The position numbers and the translations under genes were made by a program. A model generated the notes under the pieces. That model was not told the DNA's origin. It made no database searches and worked only from the letters and a program-made list of their open reading frames with translations. Positions 1-12,016 of a stretch of DNA of 64,000 bases are shown here, in pieces (the first letter of the stretch is position 1; the number at the start of each line of letters is the position of its first letter). This DNA comes from Owenia fusiformis (Eukaryota > Annelida > Polychaeta > Sabellida > Oweniidae): assembly GCA_903813345.2 (NCBI GenBank), contig CAIIXF020000001.1, positions 28,077,915-28,141,914 on the forward strand, written 5' to 3'.

Positions 1-368
1 TAGTATCCGAACCTCATTGGAACAAAACGACATAAACACAACGTGTGTTTAGGTCTCTCAATATTGTAATTGTACAAAGGAAAGTTTAATTTATTTTAAA
101 AAAGTATCTTGTTAATGAAATAAAAGGTTTATCTTAATACTTATCTATTTTAGGGGGTTTTGTTTTAAGTTTTTTGCATACTTTTTGTTAAATCCTTTGT
201 ATAACTATAATATTGAGAGGTCTAAGAAAATGTTGTATATGCTATTTTCTTCCAACAAGGTTCGGAAAGACATTTTATTTCATTCTCGAGAATTGGTAGA
301 AAGAAACAAAAAACAATTGCACAAAAAAATGTTAACAAAAACAGTTATATAAAATACATATAACATAG

Positions 369-885
369 AGAAGAGCACAAGTTTTTAAAGGTAAACTTTC
401 AAACGCTAAACATTTAACTAGATTACGTATAAGCGCCCACAATCTAGAGATAGAGAGAGGCCGATATACAAAACCAATTACTGATCTTAATAGTCGATTT
501 TGTAAAATATGTAAGGACTCGGTTATAGAAGATGAAACACACTTTTTATTCAAATGTAAAAAATTGGAGTTTATCAGAAAATCCCATATTGAAAAACTTG
601 AAAACCTGTGTAGTAATTTTAAAAACATGAATGATCACCAAAAGACAATTTTTCTATTGACGAGTGAGGGGATCATATTAAAAGAAGCTGCTGACATGAT
701 AAAGTATCTAATGATTGGTAGAGACAGGATTCTTATATCAAAGTAACATTTTATATATGTCATTTGAAGAATGTAATCCTATTTTCTTTACTTTATTGCT
801 ATATTTACTGTTATTGAAAACTGTATATCGGATGTACGTTTGGCCCTAAAAGGGCATCAGTACTAATAAAATCCTATGCATACAT
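369..885 (+). mobile_element. 3' end of a non-LTR retrotransposon (LINE), truncated
   Basis: An open frame runs from just after the stop at 366-368 to the TAA at 744-746. Its product has the C-terminal layout common in LINE polyproteins: a Leu/Arg-rich segment with a SAHNLEIERGRY-type run, then C-x2-C followed by an EDETHFLFKC stretch. It is followed by a short 3' tail containing a TTTGGCCC / AGGGCATCAGTACTAATAAA block, which resembles a LINE 3' UTR. The reverse transcriptase core and 5' part are absent, so this is a 5'-truncated copy. The clade is not assigned. The insertion edges are approximate. Confidence 0.7.
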
Positions 886-1120
886 ATAAATAATTTTTGC
901 ATTAAATTTATGCCAATCAGTCAACATTACATAAATGACCGTGTTTTTACAGAATGTTTTCAATAATTGCTGGTTTAAGAGAAAAACGTTGTTAAATTCA
1001 GTTCACCATATCGATACCTATCCTTTTCTTTTGCGTTATTTCTGTAAACGCTCAACATCATAGAAATCACAGGTTAAGGTGGTCGTTCGTTACCCCTGTT
1101 TTTTTATTTACTGAGCAGAA

Positions 1121-3705
1121 TCAAATTGTATTGAAAATGTAGAATGAACCTACAGATATGGAGCTTAGATAGAAGTTGGCGAAGACGATGCCTAGGACTG
1201 CCGCGATGGAATTTAGTACGCTGAACGTGATAGTCGCCCAAAGTAACCCCTGGAACGTGCCGCTGATAGAGTCGCATGAAGCCACGCCCGAGTACTCCGT
1301 TGGTTGTGTGGACAGACTAAAAATTAATATGTCAAGTCATTAGCCAGGTTATTATTGCTTTGAAACAGAGATTTATTTGTTCTGAAAGAATATTGAACCT
1401 ATCTTGCGCTTTGAACCTACAGTTTTCTCCCACAAGCATGTTACAGTGTTTAACTTGTATTTACAGATTTATATTACTTAAAAGCCTGTCATCATTTTTA
1501 GAAAAATTGTTAAATCAAAATTAAACGGTGGAGTGTGAAACTCAGCAATTTTTTTGAGAAAGTGTTACTGTGAGACAACACCTCCATCCCCCTCTTCGAA
1601 CGATTTTGTTTCGATCGATCGATTAACAAGAAACTTTAAAAGAATTCATCAGGGTTAGATAAGAAAATAACTTCCGAAAAGTGTCTTATTTCAGTATATT
1701 TCCATTCCATAATATTACTTGAAATGCCTGTTTATAAAGATCCAAAACAATAACCAGTGAAGTTAATTTACTTCGGAGTAAAATGTTTTATTTTCGATGT
1801 TATCTGAAGTAAATGAACTTAGGTTATTATTAATATATTACCAGGGTGATGGATTTACACAGAAATAACCAGTGAGATTACAACCTCATCTTTGTCCTAA
1901 TATCCTTAAAACGGTTCCGCATTTCGCCTTTTACCTGAATCCGTAAGACTCGCAACTGTTCTCCTTGTATATGCTACAACAGTAACAAGACTTGGCCGCA
2001 AATGACATCTCACAGTTGGTTGAGACAAGTCCAACTGTAAATGCGCTTCTACCACAATTTGCTGTACCGCTGTCACTACTGTAGGCACAATCGGCAAATG
2101 TTGTTTTCTGCAACAAAAAATTTCTTTAGGCTGTAAAGAATTTGATCTATTGCGGCACCCTACGAATTAAAACACATGGATTATGTTGTTTTTCATTATA
2201 CAACAAGTTCTTTTTAAAAACATCCCGTGTTTCAAACTATATTTGATAGCCTATCGAGAAGCAAGAGTAGAGAGAGCAGCTGTCATAAGGCCATTCTGAT
2301 GGTTCACCCCCATTGGGGTTCACCATTCTGAAACTTACATTTGTGATCTCTCACTTTAATGGAGGCCTTGTATTATTAGGGGAGGCATCAAAAGATCAAT
2401 GTCTGATAGGAAACTAAATAAATCTAGTTTTGAGTTGGACCGCCCCCCCCCCCTCCCCCTCAAAACTAAATACAATGAAAGTTGATCGCGGACTTTTCAC
2501 ATGTTTTAGCGACTCAATTTGGACTTTCATGGGGCCAGTACTATAACTTATTTATGATTCTTAAAACATGTGCCAACAACAATAGGCATAATATTACATG
2601 TTGCATGCATCTTGGTGAAGAAGGCATCTGATAAAGTCTTTATTTTTAAACCATTCCAAGGCATTTCGAGTCGAAATTGCGAAAAATTTAAATGTTGAAA
2701 TTTGTCGGATAGCAAACTGAAATAGCTTTGACCCCCTCCCCCAAACTAGATTGATTTAGTTTTCTATCAGACATTGATATTTTGATGTCTCCCCTAATGA
2801 AAGTACACGTTGTTCCACTTACTGCAATATGCGAGGCCTCTACGCCATCAATAAGAATAGCGGGAAATGCCATAAATAGTCCGATGACGTGAAACACTAT
2901 TCCCGTCAGTATCCAAGCACGTCCCTTCTTGTGCATGTAACATCCTACGATTAATGCTATTCCACCAAGAACAAACTGAAAACAAATATGCACTTTATAT
3001 ATAATTGATTAATGTCATTTTTCTTAATTTCGATTCTTTAATATAATGTGCAACCTTTAAATATTTGTAATTCATAATCATAACATTTTCAAGCAAGTGT
3101 GCAAAATGGTCGATCCACCCCACCACCTGCAAAAATTGGACCCGTCGAAAAACGGAAAGGAGTCATGTACGCACCAAGATATGAGGCCAAAAGCCACCAC
3201 AGCTGAGGTTAGAGGTATGAAAGAACGTGGCAAGACCGAGTCCGAAGGCAATAACCGAGATGCTCACTTCGGCTATGGCTATGCTCATACACTGGCGTCT
3301 TTTCTCAGTCTTGGCTGAAACGTATCAAAGCAAGATGTAACGTGCATTTTTGCATTTTTATGATTCTTCAAATGTTTTTATTTTTATGTGGTAAAAGGTT
3401 AATGTAGATAGATGCTACAAATGAAAGACCAAATTTGAGAACAATTCAGAATAATATATGTACGTACCTTCGTTTTTTTAACATAAGGATTCTTATAGAT
3501 ATAATAGTCTCTTTAGAATAAGAGGTGCATGATTCATGAACCCCTCCCAATTTTTACATGTCATACCGCCTACTAGGTGAGCTATTTTGAATCTTACTAT
3601 TGACTTTGGTCAATTGTGTCCAGACTTACCTTCGTTTGATGCCGTTGTCCTCGGAGACTCTGCAGCTGGTGTTTCCCCCGACTGGGTGGGGGGCACGATC
3701 TGCAT
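1121..3705 (-). CDS. MS4A/CD20-like four-transmembrane protein, five exons
   Basis: Exons on the minus strand are 3705-3630, 3314-3175, 2975-2823, 2107-1935 and 1316-1121. All junctions keep frame (738 nt, 245 residues). The start is preceded by an in-frame stop, and an AATAAA lies just past the stop (minus strand, 1108-1103). The protein has a polar N-terminus, then TM1 (about 36-57), a very short loop with C-G-G-F-W, TM2 (about 66-86), TM3 (about 93-114), a long loop (about 115-203) with eight cysteines, and TM4 (about 204-230). A tiny first loop and a large second loop before TM4 match the membrane-spanning 4-domain (MS4A) plan. Members of that family act at the plasma membrane, often beside receptors. 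The exact family is inferred from topology and the FWP..L..GG region; another tetraspan family is possible. One donor (exon 2) is GTGCGT. Confidence 0.75.
2374..2797. repeat. Foldback repeat in intron 3 of the MS4A-like gene
   Basis: A segment of about 60 bp at 2374-2433 recurs in inverted orientation at 2740-2797 with few mismatches. Both arms start with ATTAGGGGAG and contain ATCAATGTCTGATAG. The right arm ends about 25 bp from the exon 3 donor at 2822. A C-rich run lies at the inner edge of the left arm. It resembles a MITE or foldback element; no clear target duplication was found. Confidence 0.65.
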
Positions 3706-4724
3706 ACTTCACGACTTCAAGACTGGTTTGACACAATAAAATTGATATAATGATTAGGTTTTATTGACACAGCCTAACACTGAGATATTCTTAAAATTTC
3801 CAGTTTTGATTCTCTTCAACTGTTCACATTCAAGCACTCAAGTAGGGCTCGGTCTTTCTCTATTCTATTGTGACAATGTTTTTTAACCGTGGAAGGGAAA
3901 ATGTCCGGGGAAATGGAACCATTTGGCATTGTTTCGATTCTTTCTCAGGAAAACCATTGATTATGTTGTTGGTGTTTGTTTCATGTGATAAGATGTTCAT
4001 TGTTTTTCAGTTTTTAATAGATTTTGTTTGCCATTTGGCTAATGCGCCTAGATATACTAATAATATTTTTTCAGGCATCTACTTCCTCCAGATTTTATCA
4101 ATTTCAATTAGTTTATATTTTCAAGATCCTGTATAATTGTTGGTCGTAACTTATAATACTCACCTAAAAGCTGGACTACGTAACCTTCAAGTTGGGAACC
4201 TAACTGGGTTAGGGCATCAAAATGGCTACTGCCTTAGTAAGTCCTTTTACCATACAACAAAAGATGGATTACCAGGTCATGAAAAATTCTATACGTATTT
4301 AATGGGTTAATCTTAAAGGGTAGCCTGAATGAACATTTTGATAGGATTATTGAATTTCAATTGAAGCCGGATTAGTAATTGAAAGACCCGAAATACGGAA
4401 AGTAAATTTTGTAGCAATTTGAACTGAAATTGTTTAAAATGAGGATTTGGAAACGAACTCTCTTTCCAAATATACATGAAATCATACTTGTATACTCTTC
4501 TCCATAAAAGAACCTAAATGTAATTGTTAGAAATCACCAATATAACGTGTTTGTTCACTTTTAAAAAGTTAGAAACTATTACGTAATATTTGTTTGCATT
4601 GAAGGGGTCTCTTTTCCGATCTGTCATTGTCGTCAGGGTGACAAGGTCAAACAATTCGGGAAAGGTCAACCAAAATTTAGAAGACGTGTTTTTATTTTTT
4701 GTAATATTTGCACGATTTATCAAA
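3706..4724. promoter_or_regulatory. Intergenic region between two divergent genes, likely holding both promoters
   Basis: About 1 kb separates the start codons of the MS4A-like gene (-) and ODAD4 (+), which run head-to-head. Both 5' UTRs and promoters must lie here unless there are further upstream exons. No TATA box or transcription factor site stands out by eye. The open stretch at 3870-4136 has no recognisable protein similarity. Confidence 0.4.
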
Positions 4725-7700
4725 ATGTATGAAGATAACAATTCGGAGATGGGGCCTAAGGGTACCTTTGAAACATATAGAGCAGAAGGAGATACATTGT
4801 TCAAACAAGGAGAATACAATAAAGCCATAGAAAGCTATTCAACTGTGAGTTCATTTTTGATATCTTTTTCAAAAAAAATTAAATTTAGGCCTAGGCCTAT
4901 TTTTAGGCCTAAATTTCAATTCAGATCTATATGAATAGGTCTGCGCAGTACATAAACGGTTGTTAATTTGAACACGTACATTTTATGACATGAATTGATC
5001 ATGCCCTTCAAGTTCTTCTTTGCCTTGGAGAAGAAATTTAAATGTGGATGTCGCTGGGGGTCAAGCCCGGGGGGTCATGGAAGGGAAGGGTTTCTTCACG
5101 TCACCAGAGTCGTAGACATACAGTATTGATGCCTTGTTATTTGGAAGAAATCTCATTTTCAGGCATTGGAGATAGAATCTACTGACAAGAATTGTCTTGT
5201 CGCGAGGTCGAAATGTTATCTTCAACTCGGTGATACAGAACGTGCTCTACATGATGCTGAATCAGCCTTGGCAGAAGATAAAGAATTTCACAAGGTATGG
5301 ATTACTAGTATCAGAGACATACAATAACGTTTTATAATGTTTTATATGTCTGTGCTGGTATTGACAAAAACCAGAAAATGAATTTCATTAATATATCGTT
5401 CATAGTTATGCATCTCATTACTTATAAATTCATTCCTACAATATTCCAATTGATTAATGTAATTATTTAACAATAAAATGCAACAGATAGATGTCTACAT
5501 CACTGGGGATGAACTGGAAACGAGGGAGGTTTTGCCTCGTATCAAAATGGCGGCGCGTGAAAAAATTTCATTCGGTAAGGTTTTTGTTTTTTACAATTTT
5601 CGTGCTTTTATCCTTCAAATTAAAACTTAATATTTGGCAAGTAAATAGTTTATAAGTTCCGGTTTTATAATATGATTGCAAATTAGAAATCAATACAGAA
5701 ATTGCTGAGATATTTACATTTCAATTCTCTCACATAGGAAACGAGGCACCTGTCTACATTTTGTAACAATGAAACGAGGCAATGTTTGACTTGCAACGAG
5801 GCAACTATTCTTTCTGTGATAGTGTCTACATTTAATGATCTTATTTCCACCGTTCTGGTCACATACGACCGATTACGTTTCACACGATGTACATGATTAT
5901 ATATGTACATGTAAGAGTTAAAAAGAATAACCATATTGTTCATAACAGTCATTCCATATATAAGCAGACATTCATGTCGCCACGGGTTTTTTCTCAAGCG
6001 TTTATAGATATATATAGAAACTTTTTAAGAACATCTACTTAGGACCAATACCCACTTGTACAACCACCAAACAGAAAATTTTAATTGTTTGGTAGTAAGT
6101 GAGAATTTGTTCTAACTTAATTTGATGACAAATTCCTCAGGTACGTTATGTCGCCAGAGTGCATGGTGATGTTTTATAAGCACAACTGAAGTAGTTATAG
6201 ATTTTAGAACACATCCAAACTTCCTGAAAAGATACCTGTGGGTATTTACTGTATTTTACCAACGTTTCGAGTAATTTAATCCTTTCCAACCTAATAATCA
6301 GATGCCCGGAACCCATGTCGCCAGTTTTTTTTTCTAAAATACCACTTTAGATATTTCAATTTCTAGAGAATGCACGAATCACTTATATGTTTAACCCAGA
6401 GTGATATTTTATCAGAAAATGATTTCTCAAAATGCATGCAAAGTTTAAAAACTGTATTCTATCCAGAACAAAAGTTATAGGTCATAAAGGTGTCATTTTT
6501 CAATTCAAAAGATAAGGATTTTAAGGTACGTTACAACATTTCCCAACATTTTGTAATATCTTGATGGAATTAGTAAATAAATTCTTGAATATGACAAGGC
6601 GGACATTCAATACAATGTGCTCATTACCTTTGTTCGCTCTGTTGTATTGCTTTATTGGAACATGTAATGAGTTTTCCTCATGTACGTTGCAATAAGGTAC
6701 GTTACGGAAAGTGCGAAATAAGTTGATAACTCAGCAATAAATGCTGCTAACTAAAGTGGAGGAGATCATCACGTGATCTCATGATACGCCATACTTTATT
6801 TGCAGTCAAAGGAAAAGGGATTTCTTCCTAATAATCCCTAAATAATACAGCAATCGCGTAAGTACAACACCTGTATCTTTTGCCTAAGCAAATGTGGTTA
6901 ATCAAAGATCTAGGATATCCCGATTCGGTTGAAAGGTATTCTAAATAAACAACTTAATTGGTCATTGTTAAAACATGGTGTCAACTTTTTTCCCAAATCA
7001 CATACGACTTGAGTTTTATATCAATTACGGTACGTTGCTTTTGATAACGTCACTTAATACTTGTTTTATTTCTGTCTTAATAGTGGTAACTAACCCGGGA
7101 ATTCACAATTTGTTGCAGAATATGGCCAAGACTAAAGCAGAAATTCAAAAGAACTATACAGGGCGTATAAAAAAAATCACAAAACTAGTAATTTCATTTA
7201 ATGTACCATAAAGCCATGTCTCTCCTCTTTGCAATGATATGTCATTCATTCACACGTGGTAATGGTTGGGTGAGAAATCCTTCCATTTGCACAGTGGGTC
7301 AAAATCGGCTCTGCGCCAAGTTTTAGATATTGAAAAAATCAGTGCAAGGGCTAAGTGCCAATGGAAGTTCCCCTGACTTTAATTGTTGTGACTTTTTCTT
7401 TTGGAGCTATCTCAGGAGCATCTGTGCTCACAATTCATCCACCAGATATTGCAAAACCTCGAGAAAGATTTGCCCATGGGCTGCTTTTCTTTGCTTTAAC
7501 CCACACATGATTCAGGGCTGAACCATGCATGACGTGGACAGATGAGCGCATCTTTATGTGCAAGGAAGTGGTGGCAATTTGGAGGGGTATAGGACATATT
7601 CTTGCAAGAGTATGAGTATGAACACTTTACTGTCTATGCCATACCTGTCACACCTTCTTCCAATAGCCCCTATGCCCCTTGTACTGACTTTTGCAATGTC

Positions 7701-10700
7701 TGGGCTGAATTTTGCCCCACTTTGCAAAATTAATGATTATTCGGCCAGAGAGGACTCCCTGTGAATGAATGATATTCCATTGCAAAGAGGAGTAATTTGG
7801 CTTTTTGGTACATTGAATTAAAAGGATGCAGTCAGCATTGGTTTTATGTTTACGTCTGAATATTGCATCGGGCTCCGTACACTGACTTTTGCAATGTTTA
7901 TTACTTGATTCGAAGCCCATTTTTAATTAAATATGGTTGCCTCGTTTCATTCTTAAGAATGCTATATAGCTGCCTCGTTTCCTTGAGAAACATGCCTCGT
8001 TTCCTAAGTGAGAGAATTGATATGTAAATATCTCAGCAATGCCAGTATTGATTTCTAATTTGTAATCATATTATAAAACCGGAACTTATGAACTATTTAC
8101 GTGCCAAATATTAGGTTTTAATTTGAAGGATAAAAGCACGAAAATTGTAAAAAACAAAAATCTAACCGAATGAAATTTTTTCACGCGCCGCCATTTTGAT
8201 ACGAGGCAAAACCTCCCTCGTTTCCAGTTCATCCCCAGTGTACATGCAATAAGTTGTTTATTTTTCATGGTATTTATACAGGGTGCCATAACGTCTTCTC
8301 ATACTTTATATAGCCTACATTGTATTATAATTGTAAAGAAACTCTATGCGCGCATTTTATTCTATTCATAAATGCTTTTCAAGATGGCTGTAAAATCAGC
8401 CAAATCGTTTGCCAATTTAAATGTAAATGTGTATTGATTTTAGGGGTTGTTTCAAAAAGCAGAAGCCCTCTACAGCATGGGGAACTTTGAGTTGTCCCTT
8501 GTTTTCTACCATAGAGGGCACAAACTCAGACCAGAACTCCAAGAGTTTAGGCTAGGCATCCAGAAAGCCCAAGAGGCAATTGTTAACTCAGTGGGAAGTA
8601 AGTTAGATAATCTAATTTAATCTTCTTGTGAAATAAGTTATGTGGATTCCGTTAATTTGAATATACACATAGTTGATATTTCCAATTACATTTACACCCA
8701 ATAATTAGAATAAATTTCACATTAATGTCATCAATGTCAGAATAAAATGAACAAATTATTGTTAATTTACAATGGCGTTTTTTGTGTATTCTATTGCAAT
8801 ACAACATATTTTGTATCTTAAATGACAATAATTGTAATTTGTACAACTGACATATATTTTTATACGGCAGATTTATATTTCCATCCAAGGCCATAAATTG
8901 ATCCAGAAACCATAGAGTTAATTGCATATATGTTTGCTTATCAAGTCCATAGGTTTAATAACTACATAAAAATGTTGACATAATAATAATGGTTATGTTA
9001 TGCCCCTGATTAGAAACAGTCTTGAGGAGATACAATCCGGGGATACAATTAACATGTTTTCAGATTCATGTATTTTCTATCACATTTTTTCTGTTGTTCA
9101 AAGTATAATGTCTAAAAATAACATTGCATTTGATTCTTAGGTCCTGCAGTAAAACTCACCAAAGAGGGTGACCTTTCATTCTTTAATCAACAAGAAGAGG
9201 GAAAGGGACCAAAGAAACGTCCTATGTATGGCAGACCATCTACCAAGCAAAAGGCCAAGGGAAGGCAACCTCCCCCTAAGACATCTGGTGATGAGAAGAC
9301 TGTTAAACAGCTTCTTGGAGAACTCTATGGTGACAAAGCTTACCTTGAAAAACTTCTTAAGGAAACTGGTGAGAAGATTGATCTTGTCCTTTTGAAAATG
9401 AATTTGCATCAAATAAACGTATGAACTGAATTTGTTTATCTTATCATCTATAACTGATTTTATTTCATTTTGACTGAGTAAAAAAATCTTCCAATATTTT
9501 TTTATTTCCATGTGACTATTGAAGTTTTCTCTTTTTCACATTGATACACTTATCAAAGTGTCAGGTGTTATCAATATTTGTAAAGTTAATTTTAAAAGAG
9601 CAGAGACATTTTTAGATAAGCAAAAATAGTATCAAGCAATCCCTTTGAATAATGAAAAATAAAACAATATTTACACATGATCCTAAATATGAATATTTAC
9701 ACTGTTATAAATATAAGTAGTAAAATTGATATGACTGCCCCTTATTCTGCAGACCCCTCCACAACCTCAGGTAACACCATCTATGACTTGGTTTGCGAGG
9801 GACTGAAGTATCTGGATACCAGAACAGAATTCTGGAGGCAACAGAAGCCCATGTATGCGCGCAAGTTAGAGAAGCAAGACATTGAGAGGCAGCGCAAGAT
9901 TGCCTCACAGGGTGGCACTCCACAGGCCTATTTTGTCAAAGAATTGGAAAAGATCAACAAAAGTGAGTCCAAGTTAAATCATCCTATTGAATTTGTGTAA
10001 AGTTAGCATGCATTACCTCTGTAAACTAATTGATGACTTGACCAAGAATTGTTGAAATATTGTTATAGCTACCATTCTGTTAAACCAGAATTGAGCATCT
10101 GTAATAACAGGTTGTTACACATTTGCAATTTGTAAGTGGGGAACCCGGTGGTGACAGTTGTCACGTTTTAGATAAGCCAGGTTTATGTCTTAAGGAGAGA
10201 ATGTTGTACTCCATAATTTAACCAGAAACATAAATAAATGAGTTCAATAACTTGATAGTGATGCATTTCCTATTATAGTGCGTGACAAGGGGAAGCATGA
10301 GGAATGTCTGAGAATGGCCAAACAGTGTATGGCAACACTCAAAGCCATCACAGAAAAGATCGCCAAAGAGGAAAAAGACTCCGGCAACAGGAAAAATAGA
10401 GAGGAAGATGCATTGCCTAATAAAAATGATATCTTGTCTAACCTCTATAGCTTCATAGGGAATGCTTTCCTAGAACTTGGAAAGTTTGAAAAAGCTCTAA
10501 CAAACCATAAAAAAGACTTGGAAGTAGCAAAAAAGAAGTGAGTACATTTGTCTAACTATTTATTCAATGTATTTTCTCTCTTTTGTGATTATAAACGTTA
10601 AACTCAAAACCTAGATTTTACAATAGGTCTCAAATTTTTCAGGGAGGATATACCCAAATTTTGACATTTGACAATTTTACTTTAAAATCATCAAAGAAAT

Positions 10701-12016
10701 TTTTACAATAAATGTATCTCAGACCTTGTTATAAGCATGGTACTAAAATACATGTACACTGGCTTAATATAATAATCATTGTCAGTTATTATCAAAAATA
10801 CCCTTTCCATTTCCAGTAACCTTTTGGAAGCGCAATCTAGGGCACTGGACAACATTGGCAGAGTACATGCAAGGTTGGGCAAATACGAGAAGGCAGTGGA
10901 AACGTAAGTGTTGTTCTACTTTCCTTCATTGTTAACCACATGATATTCTTAAAAGCCTACTCACAGATGTGTTAACTAATACATGTATGTATAGTGTTAG
11001 TATACTGGGTTGTGATTTATATGACAGAGACTGTGTTTAGTTCAAGTAATTTCACAAAGTGCAGAATAAGAGGAAACAATTTTGTATGATTGATATTGAG
11101 AATGAATAGTTTTGAGAATTAGAAGTTTACCCTTCAGAAGTATTTGACATATCTTAAAAATGTAGGTTGCTTAGCTGATGGCGATTCATGTCATATTCAA
11201 TCATATTTACCATTGAATATAATGTTCCAAAGTACTTGTTACTTATTTTTCACCAATGTAATTATTTAATTAATTTCAGTTGGGAACAAAAACTTGCTTT
11301 GGACACTGAGAAATCCCTACCTGAACTGACCTGGCTTTATCATGAGATTGGACGGTGCAATTTTGAACTTAGCAAGCTAGAGGATGCCATGAACTATGCA
11401 GAGAAAGCAATGGCCACAGCTCGTGAAGCAAAGGATGAAGTATGGCAGCTAAATACAACTATACTTATAGCACAGGTCCAAGGTGAGTCAATAAATGGGA
11501 GTGTACCTCAAACTTGTATCATTCAGTCATCCATGATTAATGTCTGTTAAGTATAAATTGTATTATAGACATACCATAGTCTAGGATCTGGAGTTAATCA
11601 AATCTTTACATTGAACTGACACTTCATGCACATGGCAAAGCATGGAACAAAATAATGAGTCATTCATGTCATGCAAAAACATAAATTTGATTTTACTTTC
11701 ATCTCCAGTGAAACAGAAAGAACTAGATGGTGCCCTCCAGTCATTTGAATTAGCCTTAGATCTAGCTAAGGTACAAGGAGATGACACAGCAGAACAAGCA
11801 ATAACAAGAGCCATCCAGAACATTAATGAAGAGATTGTTAGAGGATTAAAGGATGATAATGAGGGATCAGCTAATAACAATAACAACACGTCGAATGAAG
11901 CAGAGGGTAATGATGAAGTTGTAAAAGATAAGGAAGATGAACCTGCTGAAAAGGAAGAAGAACAACAACAGGAGGGGGGACAAGAATCAGAAACTGAGAA
12001 AGAGGCTGAAGATTAG
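4725..12016 (+). CDS. ODAD4: Outer dynein arm docking complex subunit 4 (TTC25), nine exons
   Basis: Exons are 4725-4844, 5163-5294, 8444-8597, 9141-9368, 9753-9962, 10279-10537, 10817-10903, 11280-11482 and 11709-12016; 1701 nt, 566 residues, all junctions in frame. The N-terminus carries about three TPR repeats (residues about 14-115) including the motif KNCLVARSKCYLQLGD and YHRGHKLRP, both close to vertebrate TTC25. The middle has EKTVKQLLGELYGDK and an EFWRQQKP block, also typical. A second TPR set follows (about 330-470), with ALDNIGRVHARLGKYEKA and YHEIGRC. The C-terminal tail is Glu/Asp-rich and low complexity, as in the human protein. The family protein helps anchor outer dynein arms to axonemal doublets and is needed for ciliary motility. 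The organism therefore has motile cilia. Intron 2 contains a 2.74 kb transposable element. A polyadenylation signal is at 12649-12654. An upstream in-frame ATG at 4590 looks like 5' UTR because the conserved region starts after 4725. Confidence 0.93.
4874..4917. repeat. Short AGGCCT-rich palindrome in ODAD4 intron 1
   Basis: TTTAGGCCTAGGCCT and its inverse flank a short T run just after the exon 1 donor. This can form a small hairpin in the transcript. No function is evident. Confidence 0.4.
5501..8240. mobile_element. 2.74 kb non-autonomous DNA transposon with 248 bp terminal inverted repeats
   Basis: The left arm is 5501-5748 and the right arm 7993-8240; they are near-identical inverted copies. 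The ends are CACTGGGG...CCCCAGTG. They are flanked by a perfect 5 bp direct repeat TACAT (5496-5500 and 8241-8245), the expected target-site duplication. Each arm carries AAAATGGCGGCGCG-type sequence and several copies of CCTCGTTTCC. I see no transposase in the 2.2 kb interior. The element sits inside intron 2 of ODAD4. CACT-type ends suggest the CACTA/Mirage/Chapaev group or Transib, but the 5 bp duplication and missing transposase leave the superfamily open. Confidence 0.85.
7200..7814. repeat. Nested inverted repeat inside the 2.74 kb element
   Basis: Arms at about 7200-7255 and 7761-7814 are imperfect inverted copies. They start AATGTACC, then AAAGCCA, then CTCCTCTTTGCAATG and CATTCATTCAC. 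This is probably a second foldback element inserted in, or an internal structure of, the larger transposon. The spacer has no protein I recognise. Confidence 0.6.

Noticed and set aside
4590-4724. Upstream in-frame extension of ODAD4
   Set aside because: The extra residues do not resemble the family N-terminus, whereas similarity begins soon after the ATG at 4725.
8652-8927. 91-codon minus-strand frame in ODAD4 intron 3
   Set aside because: It lies in AT-rich intron sequence with no domain and no supporting splice structure.
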